Source of the DNA: Scandinavium vulneris_A
GTDB lineage: Bacteria; Pseudomonadota; Gammaproteobacteria; Enterobacterales; Enterobacteriaceae
Assembly: GCA_046518185.1 (NCBI GenBank)
Contig: JBKGRZ010000010.1
Span: 1 to 64,000 of the forward strand
Reading direction: 5' to 3'
DNA: 64,000 nucleotides
Shown: positions 35,499 through 45,251 of the stretch, piece by piece
Position numbering within the stretch: position 1 is the first letter of the stretch
Layout: each line of letters opens with the position of its first letter
Made by a program: the position numbers and the translations under genes
Notes under the pieces: model-generated
The model's input: only the letters and a program-made list of their open reading frames with translations
What the model was told of the DNA's origin: nothing
Database searches by the model: none

Positions 35499-36428
35499 TT
35501 ACTCCCCTTCGCCCGGGAACAGGAACGGATTGATGGAGCTGCGGGCAAAGCCCTCTTGTTCCATGCGTGCATCCAGCACCAACGAGGCGAGGTCATCGGC
35601 CACCGGCTCGACGTTCGGGTCCTTTTCCTGATACAGGATTTTGAGGTAGGTCCCGCAGTCGCCACAGCTTTCGGCTTTCACTGAGGCCTGCTCGTTATCC
35701 AGCGACCAGTAGTGCAAATCACGACTCTGCTCGCAGTTGCTGCACTTCACGCGCACCACGTGCCACTCGGATTCACACAGATTGCAGTGCAGATAACGCA
35801 GCCCTTGCGTGGTGCCAATCTGTACCACGCTGGATACCGGCATAGAACCGCACACCGGGCAGAACTGGCGATGCTCGCCGTATTCCGCCCGCGCTTTGCC
35901 GGGGATCAGGTTAGCCATTTGCGCCCAGTACAGCGACAACGCGGCCCAGATGAACGGGGCTTTATCGCTGCTGACGGAGGCAAAATCTGACGCGAACAGC
36001 GCGCTGGCCATCTCTTCCAGCTCCAGATCGGAAGCCTTTTCGAGATTCTCAATAACGGCCAGCGCCGGGCCGCTCATTTCCGGTTTCAACTCGGCAATCA
36101 TCGATTGCAGCAGCGTCTGCCAGTGTTTATCGCGCGGCAGGGCGTGGATATCCAGCGGCGGTTTGCCCTGCTCTGCGGCTTCTTTAATGCGCGCGGTGAG
36201 GTCCATTTGCAGCGGATGGTCGTACAGCACCACTTCCTGCGCATGGGCTATCAGCGCCGCAAAGCGCAGGTAATCGCCGAGCGGGTTTTCCTGCGCCAGT
36301 TGTAGCAGGCGTTCCGCTCTGCGGTGATAGAGGTTTTTCAGTCGCGGGAATAATAACGGCGGAATGCTTTCCGCCGTGCGTTTCTCGCTACTCCCCAGTT
36401 CATCTTGTGGGATTATGCGAATACTCAT
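35499..36428 (-). CDS. fdhE: FdhE, formate dehydrogenase accessory protein
   Basis: The 309-residue cytoplasmic protein has a C-terminal rubredoxin-like part with four CxxC motifs (CPVCGS, CNLCES, CSNCEQ, CGDCGT). FdhE binds the catalytic subunits of formate dehydrogenases N and O and helps their maturation before Tat export. Its start overlaps the fdoI stop by four bases, so it is the last gene of fdoGHI-fdhE, as in E. coli (309 residues). Confidence 0.96.
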   Translation of the reverse strand: MSIRIIPQDELGSSEKRTAESIPPLLFPRLKNLYHRRAERLLQLAQENPLGDYLRFAALIAHAQEVVLYDHPLQMDLTARIKEAAEQGKPPLDIHALPRDKHWQTLLQSMIAELKPEMSGPALAVIENLEKASDLELEEMASALFASDFASVSSDKAPFIWAALSLYWAQMANLIPGKARAEYGEHRQFCPVCGSMPVSSVVQIGTTQGLRYLHCNLCESEWHVVRVKCSNCEQSRDLHYWSLDNEQASVKAESCGDCGTYLKILYQEKDPNVEPVADDLASLVLDARMEQEGFARSSINPFLFPGEGE

Positions 36429-37060
36429 TCAGTCGATTTTTCCTGTTTCTGGCGGACTTCTCGGTACCAGCGCGGGTGATGTTTTTTCGCCCATGCGCTT
36501 GTGACCCAGCCTTCCACCATCGCGGTAATGGTGCCTTTAACCCAAAGGGCGGCGTAGATATGCACCATAATAACCACAATTAACGCCACTGCGGCAAATG
36601 AATGCAGCATCAGCGCGATGCGGATAATCGGGATTGGGAAAGCGGGGGCAAAGTATGGCCGCCAGATGATGACCCCGCTCACGAGCAGCAGTACCAGGAA
36701 GATAATTGCCGCCCAGAACACGCACTTCTGACCGAAATTATAACGCCCGGTATCGCCCACTTCCTCGTTAACGACAATCTTACGAATATTCTTCGCCCAG
36801 AAGATATCGTCCCGATTGATGAGGTTATGGTGCCAGTAGCGGAAGAACATGATGATGAACGACGCGAACATCACCACCCCGACGAACGGATGCAGAATGC
36901 GCGCCAGCTGCGGCGTGCCGAGGATGTGCATCAGCCAGTTAAAGGACGGGAAGAAAAAGCCCAGCCCGCTCACCGCCGCCAGAATGAAGCAGAAGGCGGT
37001 GACCCAGTGGTTGATGCGTTCCGGTGCGGTGTAGCGCACGATGGTGTCACGACGTTTCAT
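36425..37060 (-). CDS. fdoI: FdoI, cytochrome b556 subunit of formate dehydrogenase O
   Basis: The 211-residue membrane subunit has four hydrophobic helices with the heme-ligand histidines in RINHWVTAFCF, HPFVGVVMF and MLHSFAAVALIVVIMVH. It passes electrons from FdoH to quinone. Length equals the E. coli protein. It overlaps fdoH by four bases and fdhE by four bases. Confidence 0.97.
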   Translation of the reverse strand: MKRRDTIVRYTAPERINHWVTAFCFILAAVSGLGFFFPSFNWLMHILGTPQLARILHPFVGVVMFASFIIMFFRYWHHNLINRDDIFWAKNIRKIVVNEEVGDTGRYNFGQKCVFWAAIIFLVLLLVSGVIIWRPYFAPAFPIPIIRIALMLHSFAAVALIVVIMVHIYAALWVKGTITAMVEGWVTSAWAKKHHPRWYREVRQKQEKSTE

Positions 37061-37959
37061 TTGCGCACCTCGTCTTTCTCTTCATGCAGATTGTCCTCTT
37101 CCTCGTCAGCGCGGTTTGGACCGACGCCCACATAGTGGAAGATACTGGCCGCGAAGGTTGCCGCAAAGCCGACCGCCGCGAGCGGTTTCCAGATGCCTTT
37201 CCAGAACTTAACGGTCTGACTGATTTCCGGATTTTCTGGCAGGCCGTGATACAGATTCGGCTTGTCGGCATGGTGCAGGACGTACATCACGTGCGTCCCG
37301 CCGACACCTGCCGGATCGTACAGACCCGCATTGTCATAGCCGCGTGTTTTCAGCTCGGTGACACGCTCGCCCGCCAGCACTTTCATATCCTCTTTAGAGC
37401 CAAAGTGGATAGCACCGGTTGGACACGTTTTCACACAGGCCGGTTCCTGACCCACGGTGACACGGTCGACGCACAGCGTACATTTGTAGACGCGGTTGTC
37501 TTCCGGGTTCATGCGCGGTACATCGAACGGGCAGCCCGCGATGCAGTAACCGCAGCCGATGCACTGCTCAGACTGGAAGTCGACTATGCCGTTGGCATAC
37601 TGAATGATAGCCCCTTCTGCAGGACATGCTTTCAGGCAGCCCGGATCGGCGCAGTGCATACAGCCGTCCTTACGGATCAGCCACTCCAGTTTGTCGTTCT
37701 GTTCCACTTCCGAAAAACGCATCACCGTCCATGATTTGGCGGTCAAATCGGCCGGGTTGTCGTACACCCCGACGTTGTGACCGATTTCATCACGGATGTC
37801 GTTCCACTCAGAACACGCCACCTGACAGGCTTTACAGCCGATACAGGTGGTCACGTCGATGAGCTTCGCCACTTCCTGTTGGTGATCCCGCGCCTGAGGC
37901 GCGGGAGTGAAACCGTTAGTCGCGGAACGACGGATAATATCTTGCGATTGATAAGCCAT
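37057..37959 (-). CDS. fdoH: FdoH, iron-sulfur subunit of formate dehydrogenase O
   Basis: The 300-residue protein has four ferredoxin-like cysteine clusters: CIGCKACQVACSEW, CMHCADPGCLKACP, CIGCGYCIAGCP and CTLCVDRVTVGQEPACVKTCP. A C-terminal transmembrane helix (about residues 255-275, AVGFAATFAASIFHYVGVG) anchors it at the periplasmic side. It has no signal peptide because it is co-exported with FdoG by Tat. It relays electrons from the molybdenum subunit to FdoI. Confidence 0.97.
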   Translation of the reverse strand: MAYQSQDIIRRSATNGFTPAPQARDHQQEVAKLIDVTTCIGCKACQVACSEWNDIRDEIGHNVGVYDNPADLTAKSWTVMRFSEVEQNDKLEWLIRKDGCMHCADPGCLKACPAEGAIIQYANGIVDFQSEQCIGCGYCIAGCPFDVPRMNPEDNRVYKCTLCVDRVTVGQEPACVKTCPTGAIHFGSKEDMKVLAGERVTELKTRGYDNAGLYDPAGVGGTHVMYVLHHADKPNLYHGLPENPEISQTVKFWKGIWKPLAAVGFAATFAASIFHYVGVGPNRADEEEDNLHEEKDEVRK

Positions 37960-37971
37960 AAGTCGTCTCCG

Positions 37972-40900
37972 CTATACCTTTTCCACGTTCACAAGGAAGG
38001 ATTTGAACTCCGGCGTCTGGGTGTTGGCATCACCAACGTATGGCGTCAGGGTATTGGCGATAAAGCCTTTCTTCGCCACGCCCTGGAAGCCCCAGTGAAT
38101 CGGAATACCGATGGTGTCTACCTCTTTACCGTCCACTTTCAGCGTGCGAATACGTTTGGTCACCACCGCCTTGGCTTTGATGTAGCCGCGATTGGAGGAG
38201 ACTTTTACCGTGTCGCCATGGCCGATACCGAGTTTACCCGCCAGCTTCTCACCGATTTCAATGAACTGTTCCGGCTGCGCAATAGCGTTCAGCAGCGCGT
38301 GCTTGGTCCAGTAGTGGAAGTGCTCGGTAAGACGATACGTGGTCCCGACGTACGGGAACTTATCGGCTTTACCCATCGCGGCCATATCGTCTTTGAACAC
38401 GCGTGCGGCCGGGTTCGAAATAACGTTCGGGTGCAATGGGTTGGTGCCGAGCGGCGTCTCAAACGGCTCGTAGTGTTCCGGGAACGGCCCTTCTGCCATC
38501 TTATCGAGGGCAAACAGGCGTCCCATCCCTTCCGGCTGCATGATGAATGGGCCAACGTCGGTGCCCGGTGCAGCCGTGCTGTAATCCGGAATATCCACGC
38601 CGCCCCATTTCGCGCCGTCCCACTTCAACAGCTGACGCTTCGGATCCCATGGTTTGCCCTGCGGATCTGCGGATGCACGGTTATACAGAATGCGGCGGTT
38701 AAGCGGCCACGCCCACGCCCAGCCGAGCGTATTGCCCAGGCCTGACGGGTCAGCGTTATCACGTCGCGCCATCTGGTTGCCATCCGGCGTCCAGCTTCCG
38801 GCGAAAATCCAGCAGCCGCTGGCGGTGGTGCCGTCATCGCGCAGTTGGGCAAACGAGGTAAGCTGTTGGCCTTTCTTGACGATAACCGCGCCGGTTGCCG
38901 GGTCGGTTATGTCTGCCAGCGCTTTGCCGTTGCTTTCCATTGCCACTTCTTCCGAAGCAGGCTCGTCCGGCGTGGAGTAGTTCCACGTCATGTTCAACAC
39001 CGGCTCCGGTACTGGGCCGCCGTCTTTGGCGTACATTTCACGCATCCGCATGAAAATACCGGCGAGAATTTCCCCGTCCGTTTTGGCGATCCCAGGGGCG
39101 TCTGCGCCTTTCCAGTGCCACTGCAACCAGCGGCCGGAGTTAACGATAGAACCGTTCTCTTCGGCAAAGCAGGTCGACGGCAGACGGAACACTTCGGTCT
39201 GAATTTTTGACGGGTCAACGTCGTTCTGTTCGCCGTGGTTCTGCCAGAAAGTCGAGGTTTCGGTATTCAACGGGTCGATGGTGACGAGGAACTTCAGCTT
39301 CGACAGCGAGGCCACAATTTTATTTTTGTTCGGGAACGACGCCACCGGGTTAAAGCCCTGGCAGAGATAGCCGTTCACCTGGCCTTTAGACATCATCTCG
39401 AAATACTGCAGAACGTCGTAACCTTTGTCCCACTTCGGCAGCCAGTCAAAGCCCCAGCTGTTTTCCGCTGTGGCTTTGTCGCCATAGAAGGACTTCATCA
39501 TCGATACGAAGAACTTCGGATAGTTGCCCCAGTAGTTCACCTGGCCTTCCAGCAGCGGTTTTGGCGTGTTGGCGGTCAGATAGGTTTGCAGGTCGGTTTG
39601 TTTCTCGCTTGGCAGCGTCATATAGCCTGGCAGGCTCTGTGACAGCAGGCCGAGATCGGTCAGACCCTGAATGTTGGAGTGTCCGCGCAGGGCGTTCACA
39701 CCGCCACCCGCCATGCCCATGTTGCCGAGCAGCAGCTGGATCATCGCCATGGTACGAATGTTCTGTGCGCCAACTGAGTGCTGGGTCCAGCCCAGGGCAT
39801 ACAGGAACGAGGCGGTTTTATCGTGCGCGCTGGTTTCTGCGATGTACTCGCAGACTTTCAGGAAGTCGGCTTTTGGCGTACCACAGATATTTTCGACCAT
39901 CTCCGGCGTATAGCGGGAAACGTGCTCTTTCAGCAGGTTCCACACGCAGCGCGGATGGGTCAGGGTCGTATCGCGTTTGGCGTGACCGTTTTCGTCCAGC
40001 TCGTAGTTCCAGCTGGTTTTATCGTACTTGCGCTTATCCGCGTCATAGCCCGAGAACAGGCCGTCATCGAACGCGTAATCTTCACGTACGATAAGGCTGG
40101 CGTTGGTATACGCCTCGGTATATTCGCGGTTAATTTTTTCGTTGTTCAGCAGGTACAGGATAACCCCGGAGAGGAAGGTAATGTCCGTGCCGGAACGAAT
40201 CGGGGTATAGAAATCCGCGACCGATGCCGTACGCGTAAAGCGCGGATCGATAACGATAAGTTTGGCGCCGTTGTGGATTTTGGCTTCCATCGCCCAGCGG
40301 AACCCTACCGGATGCGCTTCAGCGGCGTTACCGCCCATCACCACGATCAGGTTGGCGTTCTTAATATCCACCCAGTGGTTGGTCATCGCACCGCGACCAA
40401 ATGTTGGAGCAAGACTTGCTACCGTTGGTCCGTGTCAGACGCGTGCCTGGTTGTCTACCGCGAGCATACCGAGCGCACGGGTGAATTTCTGCGTTAAATA
40501 GCCGGTTTCGTTACTGGAAGCGGACGCACACAGCATACCGGTGGAGAGCCAGCGGTTAACGGTGGTGCCTTCAGCATTTTGCGCGATGAAGTTGGCGTCA
40601 CGGTCAGCTTTCATCAGTCTGGCAATGCGGTCGAATGCCTCATCCCAGCTGATTTGCTGCCATTTATCGGAGCCTGGCGCGCGGTATTCAGGGTATTTCA
40701 GGCGGCTTTCGGAGTGGATGAAATCCACCAGACCGGCGCCTTTCGGGCACAATGCACCGCGGTTTACCGGATGATCCGGGTCCCCTTCGATATGGAAGAT
40801 GGATGCTTTGGCGTTCTTTGCGCCGTCACCGAGGCTGTACATCAACAGCCCACAACCGACAGAACAATATGTGCAGGTGTTACGGGTTTCGCGGGTACGC

Positions 40901-41022
40901 AGCAGTTTGTACTGCCGTGTTTCCGCCAGCGCTACGCTTGGGGCAAACCCCAACGCCGCTGCCGTAGTGCCTGCCATACCGCCAGCGCAGATCTTAAAGA
41001 ACTGCCTTCTGCTGACCTGCAT
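37972..41022 (-). CDS. fdoG: FdoG, selenocysteine formate dehydrogenase O catalytic subunit
   Basis: The 1016-residue enzyme is read through an in-frame TGA at 40435-40437, encoding selenocysteine at residue 196 (DNQARV-U-HGPTVASL). Both halves are intact and in the same frame, so this is not a nonsense mutation. The twin-arginine signal SRRQFFK is at the start. The Fe4S4 motif is CTYCSVGCGLLMYS. The middle and C-terminal parts bind two MGD molecules. Formate is oxidised to CO2 in the periplasm, and electrons go to FdoH. It heads the fdoGHI-fdhE operon and is divergent from fdhD. Automated frame callers split it in two. Confidence 0.97.
40394..40437 (-). promoter_or_regulatory. SECIS element of fdoG
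   Basis: Directly after the UGA, the mRNA folds into the bacterial SECIS hairpin, whose top is GGTAGCAAGTCTTGCTCC with a loop containing AAGUCU, close to the AGGUCU loop recognised by SelB in fdhF and fdnG. It directs selenocysteine insertion. Confidence 0.85.
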
Positions 41023-41216
41023 GGGTCACTCCTTGTTTCGACATTGCTTTCCCGTCGCCATTCAATACCTAAACCGCTCAGGGAATGGATTGTTATTTAA
41101 CTTTGCGGTCAATGCCGCAAAGGTTCAGAATTAGGGTAATCTCCCTCTTTCCCGGAGGGATATGCCTTCAGAATACCACATTGTGTGTACGTTTGTTCCA
41201 ATACGGTTAATGCAAA

Positions 41217-42053
41217 GTGAACGAAAAAACATCAGAACAGATTGGTAATGTGAGTGATATCACTGGAATGCGTCAGGTGAGTCTTTGGAAACGCCAGGAC
41301 TTGCAGCATGCCCAGCAGGATGACCTGGCTGAAGAAGTGCCCGTGGCGCTGGTATACAACGGCATATCCCACGTGGTGATGATGGCATCCCCCAAAGATT
41401 TGCGCCTGTTTGCCATTGGTTTTTCTCTGTCCGAAGGGATTATTGAAAACCCGGCAGAAATCTACGGCATGGATGTGGTGTCCGTCTGTAATGGTCTTGA
41501 AGTGCAGATTGAGCTTTCCAGTCGCCGTTTTATGGCCCTGAAAGCGCGGCGTCGGGCGCTGGCCGGACGCACCGGATGTGGCGTTTGCGGGGTGGAGCAG
41601 TTAAACGATGTCGGCAAACCGATCTCGCCCCTGCCGTTCAGCCAAACATTCAGCCTGAAATATCTCGATCTCGCTCTCGAACACCTGAACGATGTGCAAC
41701 CGGTGGGTCGCCTGACAGGCTGTACGCACGCGGCAGCCTGGGTCATGCCGGACGGTCGTCTGGCGGGTGGACATGAAGACGTTGGCCGCCATGTGGCGCT
41801 CGACAAACTGCTGGGGCACCGCGCAGGTGAAAGCAGAGCGTGGCATCAGGGCGCGGTGCTGGTTTCCAGCCGGGCAAGCTATGAAATGGTGCAAAAAGCC
41901 GCAATGTGCGGCGTCGAAATTCTGTTTGCCGTGTCGGCCGCCACCACGCTGGCCGTGGAAGTGGCTGAACGCTGCAATCTGACGCTGGTGGGTTTTTGCA
42001 AACCAGGCAGAGCGACGATTTATACGCATCCGCAGCGTCTTCTGGGTGTTTGA
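41217..42053 (+). CDS. fdhD: FdhD, sulfurtransferase for formate dehydrogenase cofactor
   Basis: The 278-residue protein has the redox motif TGCGVCGVEQ with Cys121 and Cys124, which carry sulfur from IscS to the molybdenum cofactor of formate dehydrogenases. GGHEDVGRHVALDKLLG and the C-terminal FCKPGRATIYT are family blocks. The start used is GTG; no in-frame ATG precedes it. The ribosome site is weak, suggesting low expression. The gene is divergent from fdoG, 194 bases away, as in E. coli (277 residues). Confidence 0.95.
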   Translation: MNEKTSEQIGNVSDITGMRQVSLWKRQDLQHAQQDDLAEEVPVALVYNGISHVVMMASPKDLRLFAIGFSLSEGIIENPAEIYGMDVVSVCNGLEVQIELSSRRFMALKARRRALAGRTGCGVCGVEQLNDVGKPISPLPFSQTFSLKYLDLALEHLNDVQPVGRLTGCTHAAAWVMPDGRLAGGHEDVGRHVALDKLLGHRAGESRAWHQGAVLVSSRASYEMVQKAAMCGVEILFAVSAATTLAVEVAERCNLTLVGFCKPGRATIYTHPQRLLGV

Positions 42054-42181
42054 GTTTTGGTCAATAAATTTGAATGATGTAAGCAAAACCTTCCGCTATT
42101 CGTTGGGTGAATGTGAGGCTATGATTTATCACATCAAGGCACGGTGCCTTACCAAAACAACTTAACTGAAGGATTTACATC

Positions 42182-42394
42182 ATGAACAGCATCAAAACTT
42201 TTGTCGCAGTTATCGCTCTCGCTACCTCATTCGGTTCTTTCGCAGCCCAGACCGTGACCGCAACGTCTTCTACTCTTGACGGTGCTGAAGCAAAAATCGC
42301 GGCTCAGGCTCAGGAAGCGGGTGCCTCTTCTTACAAAATCACTCAGGCCTTTGCCGGTAACCGCGTGCACATGACCGCTGAGTTAAATAAATAA
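42182..42394 (+). CDS. Small periplasmic YhcN/BhsA-family protein (DUF1471)
   Basis: The 70-residue precursor has a signal peptide (MNSIKTFVAVIALATSFGSFA, cleavage before AQT). The mature part of about 49 residues carries the DUF1471 pattern: a Thr/Ser strand, a helix with EAKIAAQAQEAGA, then YKITQAFAGNRVHMTAELNK. Relatives (BhsA, McbA, YhcN, YahO) respond to stress and affect biofilm and envelope permeability. It has its own ribosome site (GAAGGA) and terminator, so it is monocistronic. K-12 has the lipoprotein gene yiiG near this place instead. Confidence 0.88.
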   Translation: MNSIKTFVAVIALATSFGSFAAQTVTATSSTLDGAEAKIAAQAQEAGASSYKITQAFAGNRVHMTAELNK

Positions 42395-42403
42395 GCCATA
42401 GCC

Positions 42404-42441
42404 ACTGTCCCTGGCTCAGCCGAGCCCGGGACAGGTTTTAT
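42404..42441. terminator. Terminator between the DUF1471 gene and frvR
   Basis: CTGTCCC and GGGACAG pair, extended by GGCTC/GAGCC around an AGCC loop with one mismatch. A T-rich stretch follows on the plus strand and overlaps the end of frvR, which converges here. Confidence 0.85.
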
Positions 42442-44183
42442 TTCCGCAGTAGCCGCACAAATTCCCCCGCGTTTTTCAATCCCGTAATTTCCCCTGGCAG
42501 ATGCTTGTACAGCGTTCTCGCGAGATAGCTGAAAATCTTGAGTTCATGGCGGGCAGACGCGCTGGCACAGGCGATCAGCAGATGGCTTACCGGCTCGTGA
42601 TTGACCGTGAGCGGATGAGAAAGCGTAATGAAAAAACCACGAAACGATGTCTCTCTCTCACTCCAGCAATGCGGAATAGCCAGCTGGTTCACGATAAGAT
42701 TTTCCCCCTCCTGTTCACGCTGACAAATTCGCCAGGCTTCATCGGCGGTTAAATGCTTGTGTTTTACCAGCCGTTGACTGACGCGAGCGCAAATCTCCAG
42801 CCAGCTGTCCTCAGGGGAATTATCTTCATGGAAACTGCCTTCAATGGGAAACAGGCGGTCGAGATTTTGCCGAATAAAGACCGTATCGAGAAAATCCTTG
42901 ATCTGGCTAATGCCTCCGGGAGTGATAATGTTGCGGATATTCAGCACATTGCTCACGCTTTCATCCAGCTCCAGTTGGCTGTTATTGATGATGCATACCG
43001 GCTGTAGCTCTTCCCGAAGCCCTATCATTTCGGCCACGCTGCGGGCGATATGTACCCGACTGTTCGGGATATCGCGTTCAATCGCCAGTTTGTTAACGGT
43101 GGCGATCGCATTTTGCTCGGCCAGTAGAATCACTGGCTGGCGTTCGGTCTGACGACGTTCCAGGGCGCAGGCAAAGTAGAGACCAATCAGGTCGCTGTCC
43201 GACATGATCAGCCCAAGCTGTTCACGCAGCAGGGTGATAAAGCGAATGCTCATATCAAACGCGACGGGCCATGCTGCTTTCAGATTGTTCATACTGCCCT
43301 GGCGGCTCTCGGCCACCCACACCGGCGAGGCTGCGCAGCGGGTCACGTGCCCGGTTAAGTCCTCAACGATCTGGGCATCCAGTTCCCCGCCGGGATGGGC
43401 GCTTAAGGTTTCAGTCAGCAGATGCTGGATAACCTCCGGCGTAATGCGTGTAGCCTGAAGTTGCAATTCATCCAGCAGCGACACCAGCACGCTCAACGTC
43501 TTCTGATTAAAATAAAAACCCGCGTTTTCAATACAGAGCGCAATGTCATGATCCCCTTCGGAAAGCGGTACGCTGCGGATAACATTACGCATCGCCCATA
43601 CCGCAAGGACCATGCTGACGACATAATCCCGGCCGATCGCGGGCCATCCCTGCAATGAGGCAAGAGATGAGGTTAATCGTTCGACAGCGGCGTAGTTAAA
43701 GCCAGTTAGCGGGGAGATAAACGGGTCTTTTTTCAGCAAGTTGGCGAGGATCAGGATCTGCCGCGTTTCTGGCTCGTCGATGAAATAACCGACCCCGGGC
43801 CGCCCGGCGATACTGAATACTTTTTCATAGCGTTGGCGCAGTTTTACCAGCTTGTCGGCAACCAGCGTTTCTGGAAGATTAAGTGCGTCTGCCAGCTGAA
43901 GGCGGGTGGTGAAGCCGTTGAGCAACAGCAGGGCCAACAGCTGATCGTCGTGGTCGTGGCGCTGCAACAGCTGGAAATAGTGCTTTCGGTCGAGAATTTC
44001 GAGTTGCACTCCTGCGCTGCCCTGATTGTTCACCCGGGCGCGACCGCTGAGGGTGAAGTTCAGATAATCAATATCCCGCGAAATGGTTCGCGCGGATACG
44101 CCTGCGGACTGCGCCAGCTCCGCCAGGGAGCTGGACTGATGTTCCAGTTTGACCAAAAGGGAGAGCTGACGTTCGTTGAGCAT
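42438..44183 (-). CDS. frvR: FrvR, PTS-regulated transcriptional regulator
   Basis: The 581-residue protein (582 in E. coli) starts with HTH domains (SSLAELAQSAGVSARTISRDIDYL). The middle contains PRD regulatory domains with conserved His. The C-terminal part is an EIIA-like domain with the phosphorylatable His505 in LAIPHCWSERE. Activity should be set by phosphorylation from the frv PTS. It lies downstream of frvX, six bases from it. Confidence 0.92.
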   Translation of the reverse strand: MLNERQLSLLVKLEHQSSSLAELAQSAGVSARTISRDIDYLNFTLSGRARVNNQGSAGVQLEILDRKHYFQLLQRHDHDDQLLALLLLNGFTTRLQLADALNLPETLVADKLVKLRQRYEKVFSIAGRPGVGYFIDEPETRQILILANLLKKDPFISPLTGFNYAAVERLTSSLASLQGWPAIGRDYVVSMVLAVWAMRNVIRSVPLSEGDHDIALCIENAGFYFNQKTLSVLVSLLDELQLQATRITPEVIQHLLTETLSAHPGGELDAQIVEDLTGHVTRCAASPVWVAESRQGSMNNLKAAWPVAFDMSIRFITLLREQLGLIMSDSDLIGLYFACALERRQTERQPVILLAEQNAIATVNKLAIERDIPNSRVHIARSVAEMIGLREELQPVCIINNSQLELDESVSNVLNIRNIITPGGISQIKDFLDTVFIRQNLDRLFPIEGSFHEDNSPEDSWLEICARVSQRLVKHKHLTADEAWRICQREQEGENLIVNQLAIPHCWSERETSFRGFFITLSHPLTVNHEPVSHLLIACASASARHELKIFSYLARTLYKHLPGEITGLKNAGEFVRLLRK

Positions 44184-44189
44184 CCTTGT

Positions 44190-45251
44190 TCACCTGAAAT
44201 CCCGCAAATCCGCCACCGTATCACTGTTCAATCGCTGCAACAGTGTGCGGGTCATAGCAAATAACGCATCGTAGTCTTTTTCAGAAATCATCCCGCTGTT
44301 GGCGTGCAGATAGCGCGTGGGCAGGCACAGCGCCAGCACCGGGCGACCACCGCCCATCACGTTGTAGCGCCCGCCGTCGGTGGCCCCGGTCTTCATGATG
44401 CAGACCTGCACGGGGCTTTCTGTCTGCACCGCCGAGGCTTTCAGCAGCGTCGTTAATTTCTGGTTCGGGAAATAGCGTTTATCAAACAGCATCACCGCCG
44501 GGCCGCTGCCGAGTTTCAGCGGGAATTTCACGTTATCAATGCCTGGCACATCGCCAGCCACCGCGGTATCGAGGACGATCACCACGTCCGGCTGGATAGA
44601 TTCGGCTGACGTTTGCGCCCCGCGCAGGCCCACTTCTTCTTCCACTGTGGCCACGCCATACAGGGTGATGTCCGGGTTATCGACCGCCTGAAACAGCTCG
44701 GCCATTAAGGCGCATCCGGCGCGGTTATCCAGTGCTTTTGCGACGATTTTATCCTCACCCCAACGGGCGAAATTGGCCTCGGGGCTAACAAAGTCGCCCG
44801 GTGCAATACCGCACTTTTCCACTTCTTCACGGCTGTTCGCGCCAACATCAATAAACATCTCGTCAAAATCGACCGGATGCTGTTTTTGCTTTTCCGTCAG
44901 CGCGTGGGGCGCGACTGAGCCGATGACGCCCGCAATTATCTGGCCCGTACGGGTTCGCACCGCGACCCGATGGTTGAGCATCGACTGGCTCCACCAGCCG
45001 CCGATGGTCGCAAAGCGCAGAAATCCCTCGTCGGTGATGTGGCTCACCATAAAACCCACTTCATCCATGTGCCCGACAATCGCCACTTTCGGGCCACGAT
45101 TGCCTTTGCGGGCGATAAAGCTGCCAAGGCCGTCGAAGCTGATTTCCTCCGCGCTCGTTTCCAGCGCTGCCCGCAAAATAACGCGAACTTCCTGTTCATC
45201 ACCGCTGACGGCGGCGGCGTTACACAACTGCTTAAGCAGTTCGGTGTCCAT
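44190..45251 (-). CDS. frvX: FrvX, M42-family metallo-aminopeptidase-like protein
   Basis: The 353-residue protein has the M42 metal and catalytic motifs VGHMDEVGFMV, KALDNRAGCALM, EEEVGLRGA and DTAVAGDVPG. Such enzymes are cytosolic dodecameric aminopeptidases related to cellulase M. Its role in a sugar PTS operon is unknown; a deblocking or deacylating role on an imported substrate is possible. It overlaps frvB by 20 bases, so translation is coupled. Confidence 0.9.
   Translation of the reverse strand: MDTELLKQLCNAAAVSGDEQEVRVILRAALETSAEEISFDGLGSFIARKGNRGPKVAIVGHMDEVGFMVSHITDEGFLRFATIGGWWSQSMLNHRVAVRTRTGQIIAGVIGSVAPHALTEKQKQHPVDFDEMFIDVGANSREEVEKCGIAPGDFVSPEANFARWGEDKIVAKALDNRAGCALMAELFQAVDNPDITLYGVATVEEEVGLRGAQTSAESIQPDVVIVLDTAVAGDVPGIDNVKFPLKLGSGPAVMLFDKRYFPNQKLTTLLKASAVQTESPVQVCIMKTGATDGGRYNVMGGGRPVLALCLPTRYLHANSGMISEKDYDALFAMTRTLLQRLNSDTVADLRDFR

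Noticed and set aside
40435..40437. Nonsense mutation making fdoG a pseudogene
   Set aside because: The TGA is at the conserved selenocysteine position, is followed by a SECIS hairpin, and the frame continues intact on both sides.
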